This document shows positions 7,547 through 11,265 of a stretch of DNA of 11,265 nt, one piece after another; position 1 is the first letter of the stretch, and every line of letters begins with the position of its first letter. Source of the DNA: Byssothecium circinans (taxonomy: Eukaryota > Ascomycota > Dothideomycetes > Pleosporales > Massarinaceae); assembly GCA_010015675.1 (NCBI GenBank), contig ML977047.1:1-11265 (forward strand), read 5' to 3'. A program made the position numbers and the translations under genes. Under the pieces are notes generated by a model, which saw only the letters and a program-made list of their open reading frames with translations, was not told where the DNA came from and did no database searches.

Positions 7547-8918
7547 TCAGGCGAAGTGGGTAGGCTTTGCAACAATAATGGAATCGCCCGTCTCAGCCGC
7601 ATACTTCCAAATTTTGATGATCTTGAGCCCAGCCGACTCCAGTAGCGCATACCATTCCTTCTCTGAGCGCTCCTTAGCAGCGAGCGCGCTCATCATGTTC
7701 AGGTCAGCCATCGTAGCGCGCCACGGGACTACTCCCGATTCCGGCAACACAATGTCATCAATGAGCAACAGTGAGTCTTTGTCGAAGGCTGAAATGGTAT
7801 TTCGGAGAATCTCCTGTGCCTGGCCATCCTGATGGTCATGGATGATATTCCGCATGTAGTAGGCGCGGGCACCTAATTACCGTTATCAGCAACGTACACA
7901 AGATCGAGAAGCGTTCTAGGGCTTACCTCTCACCGGCTGCGGGGTAAAGAAGTTGTAGACCTGGGACTCGATGCCAGGTTTGGCGTTTGCACTCCAGGCA
8001 TCGATGACGTGTTGCTGGTCTTGCATGATAACCCTTCCCTTCAAATTTGGGAATCGATCCCGCACTAGGATACTCTGACTTCCCAATGCGCTTCCAATGT
8101 CGACGAAGAGGACCGTGTCATCAGTGGTGTTTTGACCAACCTCTTGCTCGAATGGGAAGACATCGACAAATTCGGGGAGACCATGACGCTCCAAGGGCAT
8201 CCATGTCATGAACAGGCGGAAGTGTTCTAGATGCGACTGGAGCCACACAAATGGATGGTCACTGGTGGAGTATCCAGCTTGCCACGGGGAATCGACGGCA
8301 CTGGTAGGGTTCTTGTAGCCATGTGATTTGAGATACTCAGGCAGGGCTGCAAATGGCGGATTCAAGACAGTGTTGCTGATCTTACATTAGCCTACGTGGG
8401 GAAAGCTACATGGAGCCCTTACAAGAACTCGATGCCAGTGCTGAAGGGGGGTGTAAGCGCCTTAGTGACATTATTGGCGGTGAATTGGTTCTCGCCGGCC
8501 TCTTTAAGCCAGCGGAATGATTGGTAGAAGCGCAAAAGTCTCTCTGATAGACGGATTAGCTTCTGGAAGGTGGGTGATATACCTCTAAGATTTCCAGAGC
8601 TTACTTACTTGCGAGGACAAGCTCAACGCCCGTCTTCTCAGCAACCTCTTCAGAGCTCAGCGGGGTGGGGCTTGCAGCCAGAATCTCGAAGAGCTTGGTG
8701 TCGACTCCAATACGGGCCATGGAAGAATATAAGGCTCCATACGCGATGAGGTGTACGCTGTCGCTAGGCCATTGGACCGCCACACTCGCGCCATATGCAG
8801 CTTCACGAAATCTACGACGAAGACTGTCGTTTTCGAGGATTGCTGCAGGCGGGTTTTCGCTCAGTTGCTCAAGCTTCTGCACTAGGGCTTCAGCTTCATC
8901 CGGGGAGATCGACGCCAT
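7547..8918 (-). CDS. SAM-dependent O-methyltransferase (class I, COMT-like, fungal secondary-metabolism type)
   Basis: Four exons, 8918-8609, 8543-8423, 8375-7927 and 7872-7547, join in frame to 401 codons, the usual family length. The introns (65, 47 and 54 nt) have GTAAGT/CAG, GTAAGG/CAG and GTAAGC/TAG ends and CTAAT or CTGAT branch sites. The start is MASISPDEAE, with A at -3. Residues 1-145 form the dimerisation/winged-helix part, including RLLRFYQSFRW at 105-115. The SAM site is FVDIGSALG (234-242), where the family usually has a GGG run, and D263 of RVIMQD is the likely ribose contact. By comparison with plant COMT, H305 (NIIHDH) is the probable catalytic base, with D333 (LIDDIVLP) and E361 (AKERSEKEW) as supports. 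It probably methylates a phenolic hydroxyl of a small metabolite in the cytosol; the substrate is unknown. No synthase gene is in the window. There are no internal stops and no RIP bias, unlike everything around it. Confidence 0.92.
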
Positions 8919-9198
8919 ATTCAGAGTATAGTGAAAGAGAGATTGTAGACGAGGCTGCTGACGACTAAAAGGTATCTTGAAGGTGAGAGTGATGAAGGTA
9001 GTCGACGTCGGCGTGGGGTTCCAATTAAGCTCTGCTTTGAGGCGGTACAGCCCCGGTAAGCAACGCCGCACGTGCCACTCGACGCGAGAGACCAAAACCA
9101 TTCACGAGTACATCACCGGCCACCGAGATTCACTACTAAACAAGATGGTAGGGTAGGGAAAAAATTATCTACCTATTACACGCGTTATTACTAATAGT
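8919..9198 (-). promoter_or_regulatory. Upstream region of the O-methyltransferase
   Basis: Only 280 bp separate the start codon from element B, so the core promoter and 5' leader must lie here or extend into the transposon. The leader just before the ATG is CT-rich (CTCTCTTTCACTATAC), common in fungal promoters. The frame stays open upstream to an in-frame ATG at 9101, which would add 61 residues. That extension is Arg-rich and unlike the family's N-terminus, so I treat it as untranslated. RIP-like TpA enrichment resumes from about 9150. Confidence 0.5.
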
Positions 9199-9263
9199 TA
9201 TAACGTAAAGCACCACCGAACCGCGCATACCACCGAACCGCGCAGAATTCCTTAGTAACACTA
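9199..9263 (+). repeat. Element B left TIR, unmutated, with a 17-bp doublet
   Basis: It contains two tandem 17-bp units, ACCACCGAACCGCGCAT (9212-9228) and ACCACCGAACCGCGCAG (9229-9245), preceded by TATAACGTAAAG. The sequence retains all of its CpA and CpG pairs, so it represents the ancestral state of the pair. Confidence 0.9.
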
Positions 9264-9283
9264 TCACCATCTTCAACGCGAAA

Positions 9284-10988
9284 ATGCTACAACAACGTCA
9301 GTCTAAAGCACTCCAACACAAAGGTAGACTTCAGCTTGCCCTTGCTGCATATAATAGAGGCTAATTTCTAAGCCTCTAACGCGCTGCTAAAGCCTTTAAC
9401 GTTAAGGACTAAATCCTTAATAAACGCACTAAAAGAATACCTTTTTAAGTAGAAATAGTTCTAAACTATTTAAAACTATCCCTAACTAAGTATAAGATAA
9501 TTATTAAATATATTCTTAACCTTAATTCGCAAGGATTCGCGCTTACGCTAGGCGAAGTATTAGATATAGCGAATAAACTACTAGCTAAGTAGGGTAAAAA
9601 GAGAGTAAGTAAGAACTAGGTAGAATAGTTTATAAACTATTTAGAATAGTTATAAACTATCTAGAACTATACAAAGGACTATTAAAAGGCTTTATAAGAA
9701 GATCCTAAGGTAGTTAGTATATAGTTTAAGCTTATAAAGGATACTAAAATTAAGTATAGTATATATAATAATAATATCTATAACTTTAATAAGACTAGCT
9801 TTTAGATAGATGCTATTAGCTCTATAAAAGTAGTTACTAGCTTAAAGAAGCAAGTAAGGCCTACTATTATTTAGCTAAGTAATAAAGAGTAGGTAACAAA
9901 TATCTAAAGTATATATTTAAATAGTATATTTACCCTACTATTTATTATATATAAAGGACGTGTCTATATCTTTTCATAGTACTAGGAAGCTAATATACTA
10001 TATAATTAAAGGCTCTTAGTCTTAGAGAATAGATAAATAACTAATAAGCTTAGTCTTATATAGTTAAAGTACTTTAACGCGTATATAAAGGTAAGAACTA
10101 TTAGCGTCTATTAGTTGCTAATTTTAGATAGCAACGAAAGCTACTTTAATTAAGATTTTAAGGATTATTATTATAATAATAAGATATTTATACTCTATAT
10201 ACTACTATACTTATTATATATCCTCTAGCTACTTAATATAGTATACTTTTTACTACTTAAGCGTAAGTACTCTAAGACTATTTAAAACTTAGCGCGCTAA
10301 TATATCTTTTATATTAATAAGGAAGTATTCCTACTAGCCTTTAAAGATATATTTTTAAGCATATTTATAGTTTAGAACTATTAAAAAGCCTTTAAAGTAA
10401 TAGGGCTAGTCCCTCTAAACGCGTAGGTAGTACTTAATTACTTTAATATATATATATACCTTACTAGGACCCCTACTACTAGAGATACTATAGTAATTAA
10501 AAACTCTAAGTAATACACGTGAATTTAGCTTATAGTTAAGGCTTATATAAGATTCTATTACTTACTTACTACAAACAGCGCGCGGTAGGCTTTCGCAGCT
10601 TATTAAAGGCGCTAAGTTAGTGCTATAAGGTAGCGTACTTATAAAAGCGCGTATTAAAGAGCTTAAAAAGTAACTTATAGTAGTAACTAAGTATAAAACA
10701 CGTAAGTATAAGTATATTTAGAAGGGCGGCACTATAGAGTATAGTCCTATAGTAGACTAGAATAGTTCTAAACTATTAGAAACTATTTAGAACTATAAGA
10801 GGGTAAAAGTAAAAAGTAAATATAAAGTATAATAACTAGGTATTCGCTACTACAGTAACTATAGTAAGGCTAGGCATAACGTAAGAATATATTAAATAGA
10901 TAAAGAAGGTTCTTCTAAGTTAGAGGCTAGTACTTAGTTTATTATATTAAGTAGTAATATAGATGATAATAGCAATAAAGTTAAGTAA
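9284..10988 (+). pseudogene. Pogo-type DD35D transposase with zinc-knuckle tail, RIP-inactivated
   Basis: The reading starts at ATG 9284 just inside the left TIR (MLQQRQSKALQHKGRLQLA) and continues with a helix-turn-helix part (RAAKAFNVKD, later GFALTLGEVLDIANKLL). The catalytic domain follows. Of the three catalytic Asp codons, the first (9788, NFNKT) and third (10235, LLNIV) now read Asn (AAT), and only the second (10127, LILDS, residue 282) survives. The second and third are 35 residues apart. Stops are mainly TAG/TAA. The coherent frame shifts by +1 near 10575-10600, then continues as RLSQLIKGAKLVL, ARIKELKK and QKGGTIEY (stops read as Gln). At 10845-10892 a retroviral-type CCHC zinc knuckle is recognisable, but its Cys codons have become Tyr (RYYSNYSKARHNVRIY). 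The probable stop is TAA 10986-10988. The intact family would bind the TIRs and cut and paste at TA sites. Confidence 0.88.
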
Positions 10989-10990
10989 GT

Positions 10991-11055
10991 TAGTATTACT
11001 AAGGAATTCTACGCAGTTTAGTAGTATACGCAGTTTAGTAGTACTTTATATTATA
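10991..11055 (-). repeat. Element B right TIR, RIP-mutated
   Basis: Aligned to the left TIR without gaps over 65 bp, this copy differs at 14 positions, every one a C-to-T or G-to-A change. All six CpA sites of the left copy are TpA here, and five of its seven CpG sites are altered. The 17-bp doublet remains recognisable as ACGCAGTTTAGTAGTAT and ACGCAGTTTAGTAGTAC on the plus strand. Confidence 0.9.
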
Positions 11056-11134
11056 GAATTAAGTAGTTAAAGAATTTAATCTAGTTATATTATTTATAAT
11101 AACTATAGAACTAATATAATAAACTAATAACTAC

Positions 11135-11265
11135 TAAATAGCTTTACCTATTAAATAGTTTAACTAATTAAATAGCCTAATATACTAAATAGCCTAATAT
11201 ACTAAATAGCCTAATATACTAAATAGCCTAATATACTAAATAGCCTAATATACTAAATAGCCTAA
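11135..11265. repeat. 17-bp tandem array (minisatellite)
   Basis: The unit TAAATAGCCTAATATAC is repeated perfectly at 11169-11185, 11186-11202, 11203-11219, 11220-11236 and 11237-11253, with a partial unit to the window edge. Two degenerate units precede it in register: TAAATAGCTTTACCTAT (11135-11151) and TAAATAGTTTAACTAAT (11152-11168). There are no spacers and no coding sense. The perfect units imply recent amplification or homogenisation after the RIP seen elsewhere. The array continues beyond the window. Confidence 0.95.

Larger units (their letters stand above)
9199..11055 (+). mobile_element. Element B: complete pogo-type DNA transposon
   Basis: The element is bounded by 65-bp inverted repeats at 9199-9263 and 10991-11055 and carries a single transposase remnant, about 1.86 kb in all. 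TA at each outer edge (9199-9200 and 11054-11055) fits the superfamily's target duplication. The left end faces the methyltransferase and is clean; mutation increases rightwards from about 9340, and the right end is heavily RIP-mutated. Its TIR sequence and transposase differ from those of element A, so it is a different family. Confidence 0.88.

Noticed and set aside
7321..7650. A 109-codon open frame on the minus strand
   Set aside because: It is antisense to the transposase tail of element A and overlaps the methyltransferase 3' end; its protein has no family character.
7578..7832. An 84-codon plus-strand open frame
   Set aside because: It is the antisense shadow of methyltransferase exon 4.
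8665..8931. An 88-codon plus-strand open frame
   Set aside because: It is the antisense shadow of methyltransferase exon 1.
8919..9101. An N-terminal extension of the methyltransferase from the in-frame ATG at 9101
   Set aside because: The 61 extra residues are Arg-rich and unlike family N-termini; the start at 8918 has a better context and gives the usual length.
11135..11265. A CRISPR-like array
   Set aside because: The 17-bp units are contiguous with no spacers, and the window is from a fungus.

Overview
The window is the end of a chromosome of a filamentous ascomycete (Pezizomycotina). It opens with about 95 bp of (AACCCT)n telomere. The only intact gene has three short fungal-type introns. 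Most of the sequence is saturated with TpA and poor in CpA/TpG, the mark of repeat-induced point mutation (RIP, C:G to T:A). I cannot name the genus.

Layout: (1) 1-96, telomere. (2) 97-2625, minus strand, an RIP-killed remnant of a telomere-linked RecQ-helicase-type gene. It reads in one frame for about 840 codons and runs into the telomere before any helicase motif, so the chromosome end appears to have been healed inside the gene. (3) 2770-3430, a second OrsD-like zinc-finger remnant on the same strand and in the same frame. (4) 3431-5781, gene-poor DNA with decayed readings, inverted repeats, a pure pyrimidine tract, tandem duplications, twin palindromes and an orphan transposon terminus. 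(5) 5782-7535, element A, a complete pogo/Fot1-type transposon with 63-bp terminal inverted repeats (TIRs). Its 521-codon transposase keeps frame but carries RIP stops. (6) 7547-8918, minus strand, an intact four-exon gene for a 401-aa class I SAM-dependent O-methyltransferase. (7) 9199-11055, element B, a second pogo-type transposon with 65-bp TIRs and a dead DD35D transposase. (8) 11135-11265, a 17-bp tandem array running off the window.

The methyltransferase lies in about 1.66 kb squeezed between the two transposons: 11 bp separate element A from its stop codon, and 280 bp separate its start from element B. RIP damage fades into this island from both sides. Each element's island-facing TIR is nearly clean while its outward TIR is heavily mutated, and the substitutions in well-aligned positions are only C-to-T or G-to-A. 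The TIRs of A, B and the orphan terminus also share one architecture: a tandem pair of binding-site-like units at 17-bp spacing, the length of a CENP-B box.

Protein identifications come from recalled family patterns and reading by eye; no database search was run.
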